From assembly GCA_035967975.1 (NCBI GenBank), contig JAWQFQ010000005.1:1-64000 (forward strand): DNA of 64,000 bases, given 5' to 3'. The stretch's first letter is position 1. Every line of letters begins with the position of its first letter. Source of the DNA: Scytonema sp035967975 (GTDB lineage: Bacteria > Cyanobacteriota > Cyanobacteriia > Cyanobacteriales > Nostocaceae). Below the pieces are notes generated by a model that did not search any database, was not told the origin of the DNA, and was given only the letters and a program-made list of their open reading frames with translations. Positions 34,101-42,876 of the stretch are shown in pieces. The position numbers and the translations under genes were made by a program.

Positions 34101-34469
34101 CCAGGGGCGATCGCTCTTGCACCCTATGGAGAAGATGACGGTATACTGACCGCTGATGAAATTTTGGATCAGGAACTCAATGCTGAACTATTAGTTTTAA
34201 GTGCATGTAACACTGGGCGGGGTAGAGTTACAGGAGATAGCGTGGTGGGTTTGTCGCGCTCGTTCATTTCTGCTGGTGTTTCCAGTATTGTTGTGTCCTT
34301 GTGGGCAGTACCGGATACTCCAACTGCGTTTTTAATGAAAACGTTTTATCAAAATCTTGAAAACAACTTCGACAAAGCTCAAGCATTGCGACAAGCGATG
34401 CTAACCGCCAAGGAACAAAACCCTAACCTGCAAGCTTGGGCTGCCTTTATACTGATAGGTGAAGCATAG
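31110..34469 (+). CDS. TPR-CHAT protease (1119 residues)
   Basis: A good ribosome site (AAAGGAG) precedes ATG 31110. TPR units fill residues about 1-240 and 250-660 (for example AKVVEYQQQVLIIARE and YYQLGDYSKAVE), a different TPR subtype from the 48-residue units at 24 kb. The C-terminal CHAT domain (about 740-1119) has His986 (HLATHGLL) and Cys1033 (LSACNTGRG), then SLWAVPDTPT and a WAAFILIGEA end. It stands alone between CHAT/IS110 debris and a zinc-ribbon stump. Likely a regulated protease of a cell-death or stress pathway. Confidence 0.9.
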   Translation: MNEKLKAEAEQLLQQGIEQNQNKQYETALQSCLQALKIYREIKDRQGEGQTLKNLVNIYYVLGDYAKVVEYQQQVLIIARESNNSEVEGEALSNLGVAYYQLGDYSKAVENLQQGLTIGRSIDNRQMECINLVYLGQTYASWEEYTKAAEYYEQALPIARELKNRSGEGALAGSLALAYEQLGNYEKATEYYQLMLTVAQEFQNTETETAASRSLERLKLGLTPRKLEEAQQQIEQARQQLQQARENNNPAGVALALINSGRIDNEQGNLKEAQETLELALQLIQDLKNPVLKSQAVLELGAVYISQQNTKKAIELWQEGLAISQNLKTSQLQQIALDIEKVALLQLSYAYQLEGDLQRAIDCRQQDLEIAQSIDDKLRQAEALNELGSLYQERDNYVQAIKFFQESLEVAETINNPRVKAQSLRNLGNAYFSIGDFPQAINYAQQALEITEKFKSSQEDKQILSLLEREFLQKLPGEVLPLLGSAYLFGCIDSNQVFSRKNSNTSSQQAEQYFQRNIELAKIHPNSSQYATALGNLGVVYSVLGKYDPAIDYLQQALTIQRSIKEPKFEQINRQIEGINLRFLGWACTAKGDTEQAIKYSEESLAIAQADENLLGKAGALGNLGRTLFLAGNLPEAENRLREAIAIFENIRTGFGKEDLKKVSFFDVYTDVYELQQQVLIAQNKFEEALEVAEKGRARAFAELLASRAGLKELQVPSPNLQQIQNIAKEQNATLVEYSIIYDSSQTLIPARIQGLQPNQESKLFIWVVQPTGKVNFCQVDLKNLGQVHKKSLADFVFNSRESIGVRGRDAQVLSNPEHQERDAKRLLESKPQDTKQFLQQLYNLLIEPIEQLLPTDENAHVIFIPQGTLFLLPFAALQDKSGKYLVEKHTIRIAPSIQVLDFTRHQKRVKQQGSEVFIVGNPTMPKIALEIGKPPQPLRPLPGSRQEAIEIALLLKTKYLTGDEATKSAILQNMPKARIIHLATHGLLDDFKGKNVPGAIALAPYGEDDGILTADEILDQELNAELLVLSACNTGRGRVTGDSVVGLSRSFISAGVSSIVVSLWAVPDTPTAFLMKTFYQNLENNFDKAQALRQAMLTAKEQNPNLQAWAAFILIGEA

Positions 34470-34591
34470 TAAGCATACAATCCTAACTATCATTGTACTA
34501 AAAACGGATGAGTGTTGAACTTTTGCCTGGAAACGAAAATTTTGCCTAATTAGTCATACAGGCAAAGTCAAAACACCAACCATAAATTCTA

Positions 34592-34801
34592 ATGACCATA
34601 AAAATTAAGCGTGATGAACGTCAAGTGTTTGAAAACGTGAGCAACTGGGCTTTAGCTCACTTTCCTTTAGGCAATCGCCAGAACGTTCCACCTGCGAGGG
34701 CTAAGATGGCTGATTGTCCAGTTTATCCGGCTGGATATATTGAAGTGAGATATAAAAGTTGTCAGATAAGTGGGTGCAATGCCATAACAGAGAAAAGATA
34801 G
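34592..34801 (+). pseudogene. zinc-ribbon gene stump behind dispersed repeat copy B
   Basis: The open frame has a 38-codon leader that includes the dispersed repeat (34641-34700). An internal ATG at 34706, preceded by GCGAGGGCTAAG exactly as in the GUN4 gene, begins MADCPVYPAGYIEV. The second ribbon cysteine (Cys7) is changed to Tyr, and the C-x2-C spacing after Cys19 is lost. Nothing of the coiled coil follows. It is a degenerate copy of the ribbon head. Apart from this, 34470-34849 shows no other gene. Confidence 0.65.
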
Positions 34802-34849
34802 TTCAGGCTAATTTCCAGCTAACCCTTCTATACAAGAGGTGATATTCAT

Positions 34850-37126
34850 ATGTTTTCACAGGAGTTTCAAGCAACGTATCAAGAAATTAAGACCACTGGT
34901 GAGCGATTATTACAATACCTTCGAGAATTTAGAGCTAGTCGCATAAGAGAGGGAGATGATACCAAAGGATTGCAGAGCGTTGAAAATGATATTGTCAACG
35001 CCATAAATGCTTTAAAGGCTCAAAAGTATCAAGTGGCTGTTATTGCTCCCATGAAAGCAGGTAAGAGCACCTTTCTTAATGCTTTGATTGGTGCGGATAT
35101 TCTTGCAAGTGAAACAGCTGCCTGCACAGTCTGTCGTACAGATATCTTACATATTGATTCTGGAAAACCTCAACTTTTGGAATATCGCGTCGGTCAAAAA
35201 CAACCTGCTGTCATTGCTGAAGGTGACGCAGGAGAAATTGTACACAAGTTTCTTGATCGTACCCATGAGATTAGAGATCGAGCTAATCCTGATAGAGTCA
35301 AGTACTTTGAACTAAGGCATCCTATTGAAGCCATTAGTAGATATCCATCCCTAGCGGGCTTCACACTCGTTGATACTCCCGGTCCTAACGAATGGAAGAC
35401 AGCGAGTTTTGACACTACTAGTTTGAAGGAAACTGCTTTAGAAGCACTTAGAACTTGTGATGCAATTTTGTTCCTATTAGACTATACCTCTTTCCGAGAT
35501 GAAGCAGCTTCAGATTTATTTAAGGAGTTACTCGAAAATCGTAAAGAATTCTTAGTTGAGAACACAGGCAAAATTTTCTTTATTCTCAATAAAGTTGATA
35601 TGCATTCGGAAAAAGACCGACCTATTTCAGATGTCATTACGGGAATAAAACGAGATTTAATAAAATTTGGCTTTTCTAATCCAGTTATTTACCCTGTTAG
35701 TGCTAGAAAGGGTTTATGGGCCAAACTGATTATGCAAGGCTCTGCAACTGATAGTGTAAAAAAAGACTTCAGAAAGTTTTTTGGAGGTGCTTATGCGGAA
35801 GAAGACGAGGAAGGAGGTAGTTACATACCTCCAAACTCAAAGATTGCACCTAAAGCTTTAGAGGATAGTAAAATTCCTGCTATTGAAAACACGGTAATAC
35901 AAACAATTATTCAGAATTCTGGATGGAATCTTTTAGATGGTGTATGTGGAAAGCTAGATAAAGCCGCAAAAGCAATAGAAGATAAACTGAATACTGAAAT
36001 CAGAGGTTGGGAAATAGAACTGAAAGACCTTCAAGCTAAGATAGAAGAGTACAAAAGGCGTTCTGAATTAGCTAGAAGCAAAGTTGAAAATGTAAAGAAT
36101 TTTGTCAAGAAAAAAGAACAGGAATTAATTGAGAGATTTAGTCAAGAAATCGCTCATTTTGCTGAACAAGCCAAACATAGAATACAAGCGCTCTTTGACA
36201 GATTTGCAGAATCGAGAAAGGCAAAAAATCCACTTTCCGATCCACTTGGATGGGTCAAACAATCAATTGACTCATTTTTTCAGCAAGTTCTTCCTTTTGT
36301 TTTTGATAGCGCCAAATCCGGTTCAGATCCTTATAAAATTCAGGTTTATAACAAGTCAGAAGCTCAAGAAATATGGAAAGCCATCAATACTTTTTGTAGA
36401 CCTGTTATTAAAGATTGGTGGGTAGATACACAAGCCCGACTGATTCGGGATGGTACACAGATTCAAAAAGAACTTGCATCAGAAATTCAATCACAGATTC
36501 AAGCGATATCGAATGAACTTTCAAGTTATCTAAAAGAATCATTGGAGATAAAGCTGAATCCTAACCCCATTCAGTTTCCGAGTTTTGAGTTGCCCACCAT
36601 TGATGACCAAATTCAACGCCAACAAGAAGCGTATACCCGGTATAAAAACGTGACAAAATACCGAAATGAAACCAGATACAAAACAAAAAGCCGTAAGGTA
36701 GAAGGCGGTTTTTGTGAGTCTGACCGCTACGAAAATTACGAAGATCCATACACAGTCCAAGTCCCCTATACGGATACCATTGGTAAGACTGCATACCGTG
36801 ATTTATATGAAGTTGACTTGCGCCAAACAGCACAAGCATTTAAGGACAAGATAGATGAGCAAGTAGTGGGTAGTCGAGAAATGCTACAGCGCGTTGTTGA
36901 AAAGCAGGTGATTACACATTTTAGAGGGGCTGAGCAGCAAATCAATGACTATATCAATAAATTCCAAGCGGATTTTGACCAATTACTGGTTGAAAGAGAG
37001 ACGAAAGAAGCGAAAGCCGAACAAATTCGTCAGTCTCTGGAAGCAGAGAAAGTTGTACTTGATAGTCATATACAAAACTTGGGAACTATTGGGAAATCTT
37101 TACAGGCTTGGAAGCCAAGACAATGA
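34850..37126 (+). CDS. dynamin-like GTPase
   Basis: 758 residues. The N-terminal G domain has P-loop APMKAGKST at 66-74 (Ala in place of the first Gly), G3 DTPGPNEW (about 180) and G4 NKVD (about 251). It is followed by long coiled-coil segments (about 370-440 and 690-758), with a Lys/Arg/Tyr-rich stretch between (YKNVTKYRNETRYKTKSRKV). This is the layout of bacterial dynamin-like proteins, which bind or remodel membranes upon GTP hydrolysis. The basic-aromatic stretch may contact lipid. It converges on the zinc ribbon-WD40 gene (11-base gap). It resembles the second large GTPase at 46433 in plan, not closely in sequence. Confidence 0.85.
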   Translation: MFSQEFQATYQEIKTTGERLLQYLREFRASRIREGDDTKGLQSVENDIVNAINALKAQKYQVAVIAPMKAGKSTFLNALIGADILASETAACTVCRTDILHIDSGKPQLLEYRVGQKQPAVIAEGDAGEIVHKFLDRTHEIRDRANPDRVKYFELRHPIEAISRYPSLAGFTLVDTPGPNEWKTASFDTTSLKETALEALRTCDAILFLLDYTSFRDEAASDLFKELLENRKEFLVENTGKIFFILNKVDMHSEKDRPISDVITGIKRDLIKFGFSNPVIYPVSARKGLWAKLIMQGSATDSVKKDFRKFFGGAYAEEDEEGGSYIPPNSKIAPKALEDSKIPAIENTVIQTIIQNSGWNLLDGVCGKLDKAAKAIEDKLNTEIRGWEIELKDLQAKIEEYKRRSELARSKVENVKNFVKKKEQELIERFSQEIAHFAEQAKHRIQALFDRFAESRKAKNPLSDPLGWVKQSIDSFFQQVLPFVFDSAKSGSDPYKIQVYNKSEAQEIWKAINTFCRPVIKDWWVDTQARLIRDGTQIQKELASEIQSQIQAISNELSSYLKESLEIKLNPNPIQFPSFELPTIDDQIQRQQEAYTRYKNVTKYRNETRYKTKSRKVEGGFCESDRYENYEDPYTVQVPYTDTIGKTAYRDLYEVDLRQTAQAFKDKIDEQVVGSREMLQRVVEKQVITHFRGAEQQINDYINKFQADFDQLLVERETKEAKAEQIRQSLEAEKVVLDSHIQNLGTIGKSLQAWKPRQ

Positions 37127-37137
37127 GGCTACTGAAC

Positions 37138-38466
37138 TTATGATAAGCACCAAATCTTAATGGTTTTATCTGAACTACCACTGACAAGAAGTTCTCCATT
37201 GGGGCTAAAAGCGACACAACTAATTCCATCTGAATGTCCTTTGAGGATGTGTAGTAGTTGACCAGTACTCATATGCCAGAGTTTGATAGTGTCATCATAA
37301 GCGCTACTAGCAGAGGTGATATCGTTACAAACACTGGCGATTACTTGTCCATCAGGACTGAAAGCGAGGGAACGAATGCAATTTGACAGTCCTTTAAGCC
37401 CTTTAAGGGTGTGCAGTAGTTTCCTCGTTTCCATATCCCAAATTTTAATGGTGTTGTCGGCACTACCACTAGCAAGCGTCATACCATTGGGACTAATGGC
37501 AATAGAACTCACAAATTTTGAATGACCTTCAAGGGTATGCTGTATTTCGCCTGTTTCCCAATTCCAGATTTTTACTTGTGTGTCACTGCCACCACCACTA
37601 GTGAGTAATCCATTACAGCTGAACGCAACTGACCAAACTACAGTTGGATGTCCTTTCAAAGTGCGCTGCAATTTCCCAGTGTCCAGATGCCAAATTTTGA
37701 TCGTATTATCGTAACTTCCACTAGCAATGATTTGTCCATCCGGACTGAAGCAGACAGACTCGATTTCACCAAAATGCCCCTCCAATGTACGTAGCAGCTT
37801 TAGTTTTCTTGTATCCAAATGCCAAATTTTGATGGTCTTATCGGAGCTGCCACTGACGAGCTTTGTACCATCAGGACTAATAGCAATGCAAGTTACCAAG
37901 CCTGAATGTTCACAAAAGGTGTCAATCAATTCTCCAGTGTCTAAATGCCACAGCTTAATTGTTTTATCCCAACTTCCGCTCACTAGAGTTTGTCCATCTG
38001 GGTGAATAGCAACTGAGCTCAACATCCTTGAATTTCCCTCTAGGGTATGTACGCAACGAAGCTTTTGATACTTTAGAGCTTGTGATTGGTACTCAAACTG
38101 GTTCAACCGCTCCAATAGGTGTGGAGGAAGACTAGCTTGTGCCTCTTTTAATTGTTGCAGGTCAGCTTGAAGTTGCGATCGCTCTGCTTTTGATTGCTGC
38201 AATTCGGCTTGAACGTTTGCTAATTGAGATAATATTTGCGATAGCTGAGATTGAAAATTGGACAGAATTGCTTCTTTTTGAGATCGCTCTTGATAAAATT
38301 GCTCCCACATATTTTTTGCCCAAGCTAGTTTTGCTTGTTCCTTCTGTACGAATTGCTCTGGTATCTGAAATGCGAGTGGGTATGGTCTTAAATCCCAGCC
38401 ACAGGTAGAGCAAGGACTTATCTGTTCTTGAGTCAATTCAGTTTGGCAAACTGGACAATGAGTCAT
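37138..38466 (-). CDS. zinc ribbon-coiled coil-WD40 protein
   Basis: 442 residues from ATG 38466. Shared ribbon: Cys4, Cys7, Cys19, Cys22, GWD, PYP, then the helix LQ/VQKEQAKLAWAKNMW. A Gln/Ser/Leu coiled coil covers about 50-130. Residues about 140-442 are seven WD40 repeats (GHFGEIESVCFSPDGQIIAS, KTIKIWHLDTG), predicted to close into one propeller. The ribbon therefore carries a scaffold here instead of GUN4 or a chaperone link. Part of its WD40 DNA (37449-37740) has been copied to 1140-1431. The upstream DNA resembles that of the Hsp70 operon. Confidence 0.9.
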   Translation of the reverse strand: MTHCPVCQTELTQEQISPCSTCGWDLRPYPLAFQIPEQFVQKEQAKLAWAKNMWEQFYQERSQKEAILSNFQSQLSQILSQLANVQAELQQSKAERSQLQADLQQLKEAQASLPPHLLERLNQFEYQSQALKYQKLRCVHTLEGNSRMLSSVAIHPDGQTLVSGSWDKTIKLWHLDTGELIDTFCEHSGLVTCIAISPDGTKLVSGSSDKTIKIWHLDTRKLKLLRTLEGHFGEIESVCFSPDGQIIASGSYDNTIKIWHLDTGKLQRTLKGHPTVVWSVAFSCNGLLTSGGGSDTQVKIWNWETGEIQHTLEGHSKFVSSIAISPNGMTLASGSADNTIKIWDMETRKLLHTLKGLKGLSNCIRSLAFSPDGQVIASVCNDITSASSAYDDTIKLWHMSTGQLLHILKGHSDGISCVAFSPNGELLVSGSSDKTIKIWCLS

Positions 38467-39386
38467 AGCCAATCAACCTTTCTTCCGATAGAAATATCCT
38501 CTAAATTGCCTGATTATAAATTTAATCCTGATGTGAGTCTTTTTTTTTAAGAGTTATTTGCTCTATTTTTCTTTATTTACAAATCTACACTATGTTGATA
38601 GTAAATTTCGGTAATTTGTTTCCATATTATAATGCTCGTATCGGGAGTATCCAGTTTTGGAAACTAAAATTTGGAGTTTAGACTCAGGGTGGGCGATCGC
38701 TATGACTCAAAAAGTAACAGTGATTACAAAACAATATATAAAGTAATTGTGGTTAAAATAGAAGATTAGGTGCTCGCTGTTGCACGGATTTATAGGGTCT
38801 TATATTACGGAAGTCAATTTAGATAACTCTATATCCCTGTAAAGTTTACTCTGTCTAGTTTTCAGACTTTTTCTTTCAAGAAACGTAGGGAGTACTACGG
38901 TGTAAACACAAGTCTCCAAAAGTGAGTTCTGACGGCTTCGATCCCCCCAGCCCTCTTTTAAAAAGGGAGAATTGGAACCAACTTCTAATAGTCAGAACCT
39001 TCAACTTAGCAAGGAAGCCCTTCAAAGTGCATAAGTTCATTTGACTGACACCTATATAATAATAACCCTTGGCAAAACCCAAGACTTGTTCTCATGCCAA
39101 TAGGCTAAACCTTACTGTTATTGAGTTAGGAGCTTTCACAAGTATGACCAAAAGCGATAAAGCATTGCTGTATCAAATGGGGGTCTCCCACGGTAGCCAC
39201 AGTCAAGTTTTGGAAGCGCTGAAGTAGTTGAAAGTAACTAGCCATTTGTTCATTCCCTCAGGAGTATAATTTGGGGAGTTGTGATTTCCACAAACAACTA
39301 ACCATAGATGATTCCGAGAAATTGAGTTGAATATTGAAATTAGCATAAGTTAAAACGTGTAATACCAATTGAATGGAGCAAGCAGT
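38467..39386. other. divergent intergenic region with repeats
   Basis: 920 bases between the zinc ribbon-WD40 gene (-) and the seven-gene run (+). 38515-38720 resembles 20711-20920. 38941-38980 holds a dispersed element (ATCCCCCCAGCCCTCTTTTA...) common in Nostocales. 39021-39461 is the parent or twin of 20976-21416. The stretch 38721-39020 has no counterpart in the other copy, so it was inserted here or lost there. Confidence 0.6.
39144..39227 (+). CDS. 27-residue ORF, second copy
   Basis: Identical in sequence and ribosome site to the ORF at 21099-21182 (MTKSDKALLYQMG...). It lies 160 bases before the MSGEK gene and could be a leader peptide or micro-protein of the seven-gene run. Confidence 0.35.
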   Translation: MTKSDKALLYQMGVSHGSHSQVLEALK

Positions 39387-40871
39387 ATGAGTGGTGAGAA
39401 GGCAATGATTGTAGCACCGGCTGTGATTGAGTCTGCTAGTTTAGCTTCCGTTTTACTACCTATAGCTATACCCATTGCTGCAGGTGTAGTCCTTGGGTTG
39501 GGAATCTATGGTTTGCATAAGTGGCTTTCCGCACGTCAGGAGCGATCGCAACGACAAGCTCAAGAAGCTGAGGGGTTAACAACTCACTTAAAAGAGTTAG
39601 AAAAAGAAGCTAACAAGCGTTTGCGACAGCAGCAACAAGAGTTCCAAACTGCCTTAATTCAGGCGGAACAGCTTCAAGAGCAAGCATTACAGCGTGAAGC
39701 AGTTCGCCTTGAATCTCAGCTGCGGGATGGATTGCGGGAACAACGCAGCGAATATCTTAAAATTACTCAACAACAGCGTCAAGAGTATACCAAGCTTATC
39801 CAAGAGCAAGAACGCAAGTTTACTGCCTTAATTGAAGCAGAACGACAAGAAAGAGAACAAGGACAAAAAGCTCTACAACAGCAAATCGACAAAGTTCAAC
39901 AAGACCGACAGCAGCAGGCGGAGTTTGCTCAAAACCTGTTGGCAGATGTAGAGAAAATCTGGTCAAGCATTGATAGAGAATATCAACACCAACGATTTGC
40001 TCCCGGACAACTAGCACGACTGCAAAGAGACCTGCAAATGGCACGTACTAATACTCAAGCTGGAATGAATCAAGCAGCAATTGCCATCACTCAGCAAACC
40101 TACTTAGCCTTATCAGACTTGCGTTTGCAGCTCGAACAAAAAGAGCAGGAATGGCTTGTGACATACAATAGCACTTTAAAAAATGTAGGTTTGTTAATAT
40201 CAGAAGCTCAAGCACATCAGCAGAGTGAAGTGGTTGTTGGAGAAGGAGCAGAAGCAGAGCGTTTTCCAGTAGATGTAGATTATTGGACTCACGGAAGTTT
40301 GAGTCAGTACCAACAAGAACTCAAACAGATCGAAACTCGTCTCACTGAAGGCGAATCTACCCTAAGCCTTGAACAGGTAAAAGAAATTAATGAGACCATT
40401 GTTAAGATGGAGCCACGGCTCTCTGAAATTATAGAGCAAGCAAAGCGAGCTATTTCGGGTTCTCAAATCAGGGTAGAAATTGCGGACCAAGTGGTCAATG
40501 CGTTTGAATCACTGGGGTATTCTGTAGAGAATTTTGAAGAAGATGCTGCTTATGAGGGTGATGACCAGCGTGCTGCTTACATGGTTAAGGTGAAAAATGA
40601 GGCGGGTGATGAAGTCGTAACAGTGATCGCCCCTCAACAGGAGTTTGGCGTCAACTCAGTTTCTATTAATACCTTTCCCAAAACTTTTGTTGATGAAAAT
40701 GTAACTCGGCAGAATGCTGAGGCTATCTTTACAGCTTTGAAAGAGGAAGGGATCGAAGGTATAAGCCCCCTACAATGCAATGAGAACGCCAAACCAGAGT
40801 ATCAAGATATACCAACTGCCAAAAGTCGGTTAACTTCTACGACCTCAATATCACAAACCTCCTCTCCCTAA
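39387..40871 (+). CDS. membrane-anchored coiled-coil protein
   Basis: 494 residues from ATG 39387 (GGAG upstream). A hydrophobic segment at about 16-42 (LPIAIPIAAGVVLGLGIYGL) is followed by a Lys/Arg-rich turn, so the bulk is cytoplasmic. Residues about 50-190 are a Gln/Glu/Arg coiled coil. Residues 190-390 are a helical domain containing YWTHGSLSQYQQEL. The C-terminal 100 residues form an alpha/beta domain (AYMVKVKNEAGDEVVTVIAP, GVNSVSINTF). It is closely related along its length to the next protein, which lacks the membrane segment. It likely anchors or assembles the downstream ATPase/GTPase complex. No family name recognised. Confidence 0.8.
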   Translation: MSGEKAMIVAPAVIESASLASVLLPIAIPIAAGVVLGLGIYGLHKWLSARQERSQRQAQEAEGLTTHLKELEKEANKRLRQQQQEFQTALIQAEQLQEQALQREAVRLESQLRDGLREQRSEYLKITQQQRQEYTKLIQEQERKFTALIEAERQEREQGQKALQQQIDKVQQDRQQQAEFAQNLLADVEKIWSSIDREYQHQRFAPGQLARLQRDLQMARTNTQAGMNQAAIAITQQTYLALSDLRLQLEQKEQEWLVTYNSTLKNVGLLISEAQAHQQSEVVVGEGAEAERFPVDVDYWTHGSLSQYQQELKQIETRLTEGESTLSLEQVKEINETIVKMEPRLSEIIEQAKRAISGSQIRVEIADQVVNAFESLGYSVENFEEDAAYEGDDQRAAYMVKVKNEAGDEVVTVIAPQQEFGVNSVSINTFPKTFVDENVTRQNAEAIFTALKEEGIEGISPLQCNENAKPEYQDIPTAKSRLTSTTSISQTSSP

Positions 40872-40941
40872 TTAAGAGGTAAAAATAAAGCCAGTTGGCG
40901 AGAATATAGCGTTTCCTAGTTTGCTGAGGTACCAATTTATC

Positions 40942-41074
40942 GTAAGCGTTCAGCTATCAGCCTTCAGCAGTCAGCTTTAGAGCCTGTTCCCCTTGCGTTT
41001 TATAGTTGTTTCGAGTTCCATTATAAACACCTCTATAGCTCATAAAAGCTGATAGCTGACGGCTGAACGCTTAC
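40942..41074. repeat. MITE-like element with inverted ends
   Basis: GTAAGCGTTCAGC at 40942-40954 is the exact inverse of GCTGAACGCTTAC at 41062-41074. Imperfect inner repeats (CAGCTATCAGC, GCTGATAGCTG) extend the pairing. Directly after it, 41078-41113 carries a known type of cyanobacterial dispersed repeat (CTGCGTCCATCCGCGTTCAT). It separates the first gene from the rest of the run. Confidence 0.65.
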
Positions 41075-41323
41075 AATTTATCTGCGTCCATCCGCGTTCA
41101 TCTGCGGTTAGATATTTCTTAAAGTATCTCAAGAAAGTAGGAATCGCTATAACCAAAGTGCGTAACATATAAAATCTCTAGATTGAGTTTGTAGTAGCGC
41201 TTTAGCGCATGCACCGCAGCCACTAAACAATAACGATTATTAATGCATCCGGATATTCTTTCTGGAAAGACTACACTAACGGTTGATATTAAGTAATAGC
41301 TGCCATATGCTGGAGGTAATCTC

Positions 41324-42826
41324 ATGAGTGGTGAAAAACGAAGACAAGTCAGGATTGACGAGGCAGAATTACGAAGGTTGCGAGAACAAGAAAGTCGTCT
41401 GAGAACTGTCCAAAAAGACCTTCCAGAGCAACTCAATAGAGTCCGAGAGCAGACACGGCAAGAAATGCAGCAACGCCTAAGGACTACCGAGCAAAGAGCA
41501 CAGACACAAGCACAAGAAGCTCAGCGTTTGCGGAGCAATCTTGCACAAATAGAGCAGGAAACTCAACGCCGACTCAATCAACAACGTCAAGAGTTTCAAA
41601 CTGCAATAAAAGATGTAGAGGCGCGTCAGAAGCAAGCACGAGAAAGAGAAGTACAACGCCTTAACACAACTATGCAGCAGAATTTTGCCCAGCAGCGAAG
41701 CGAGTATTTACGTATTGCTTCAGAACAGAAGCAAGAATACACCCAACTGATAGCTCAGCAAGGGCAGAAATTTACACAACTTATTGCAGAGGAACAACAA
41801 GCTCGAAAACAAGGCGAGCTTTTATTACAGCAGCAAATTAATGAGATTGTTAACGACATTGAGAAGCAATCTCAATACGCGAAAGATTACCTTGCTGATG
41901 TCGAAGCAATTTGGGAAAGTATCAATCGCGATTATCAGCACGAACGGTTTACACCCGGACGGCTAGCAAATCTTCGGCGAGACTTGGATTTGGTGAGATC
42001 GAATATTAACGAGGGATTGAGTCAGGCGGCGATCGCAACCGCTCAAAAAACCTATTTAGCTCTGGTAGATTTGCGAATTGAACTAGAGCAGAAAGAACAA
42101 GAATGGCAGTTGTTGTATAACTCTGCTTTAGAAGATTTGAGAAGTTTGATTGCTGAGGTACAAGCAAATCGAGAATGTATTGTGGAAGTAGATCGAGACA
42201 GCAAAGCTGAAAGTTTTAAGCTGGAAGTAGACTACTGGACTCACGGGAGCCTCAGCCAGTATCACAAGGAACTCGATCTTCTGGAGTCCGAACTGATTCA
42301 AGGAGAATCAACCTTAACTACAGAACAGCTAAAAACTTTGGGTGAAAAAATTACCAATCTAGAACCGAAATTGGTTGAAATTGTACAACAGGCAAGGTTA
42401 TCCATCTTGGGGTCTCAAATGCGAGCAGAAATTGCAGACCAGGTTGTAGAGGCATTGGAGAGTTTGGGTTATACTCTTGTTGACCCAGCGAAAGATTCGG
42501 TTTACGAATATAATGACCAGAGGTCTGCCTATGCTGTAAAGGTTAAAAATACCAATGGTGACGAAATTGTTACGGTAATTAGCCCTGAGAAAGAGTTAGG
42601 TGTCAATTCAGTTTCAATTAACACCTTCAGTCAAACGTTAATAGATGAAAAAGCTGTTCGGGCAAATGCGAAAGCAATTTTTGACGCTCTGAATGAAAAT
42701 GGAGTAAAAGCCACGGGAGAAATTGTCAGTTCCGAAAAACCCCAACAGAAATATTACGATTTACAAAAGTTTGGCTCGCCGCAAACTGCCTCCGATACTT
42801 CAACAACATCATCCACAAATTTATAA
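41324..42826 (+). CDS. soluble coiled-coil paralogue of the MSGEK protein
   Basis: 500 residues, GGAGG before ATG 41324. It shares the MSGEK start, the Gln/Arg/Glu coiled coil (about 10-190), the YWTHGSLSQYHKEL helix domain and the C-terminal alpha/beta domain (AYAVKVKNTNGDEIVTVISP, GVNSVSINTF) with the preceding protein. The membrane segment is replaced by a charged sequence (RRQVRIDEAELRRLREQESR). The pair looks like a tandem duplication giving a membrane-bound and a cytosolic partner, able to form a hetero-coiled coil. It ends with a Ser/Thr-rich tail. Confidence 0.8.
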   Translation: MSGEKRRQVRIDEAELRRLREQESRLRTVQKDLPEQLNRVREQTRQEMQQRLRTTEQRAQTQAQEAQRLRSNLAQIEQETQRRLNQQRQEFQTAIKDVEARQKQAREREVQRLNTTMQQNFAQQRSEYLRIASEQKQEYTQLIAQQGQKFTQLIAEEQQARKQGELLLQQQINEIVNDIEKQSQYAKDYLADVEAIWESINRDYQHERFTPGRLANLRRDLDLVRSNINEGLSQAAIATAQKTYLALVDLRIELEQKEQEWQLLYNSALEDLRSLIAEVQANRECIVEVDRDSKAESFKLEVDYWTHGSLSQYHKELDLLESELIQGESTLTTEQLKTLGEKITNLEPKLVEIVQQARLSILGSQMRAEIADQVVEALESLGYTLVDPAKDSVYEYNDQRSAYAVKVKNTNGDEIVTVISPEKELGVNSVSINTFSQTLIDEKAVRANAKAIFDALNENGVKATGEIVSSEKPQQKYYDLQKFGSPQTASDTSTTSSTNL

Positions 42827-42876
42827 GCAAATAGTTAGAGAAATTTTGTCCGCAGTATTTGTAGGAGGGAATATTA

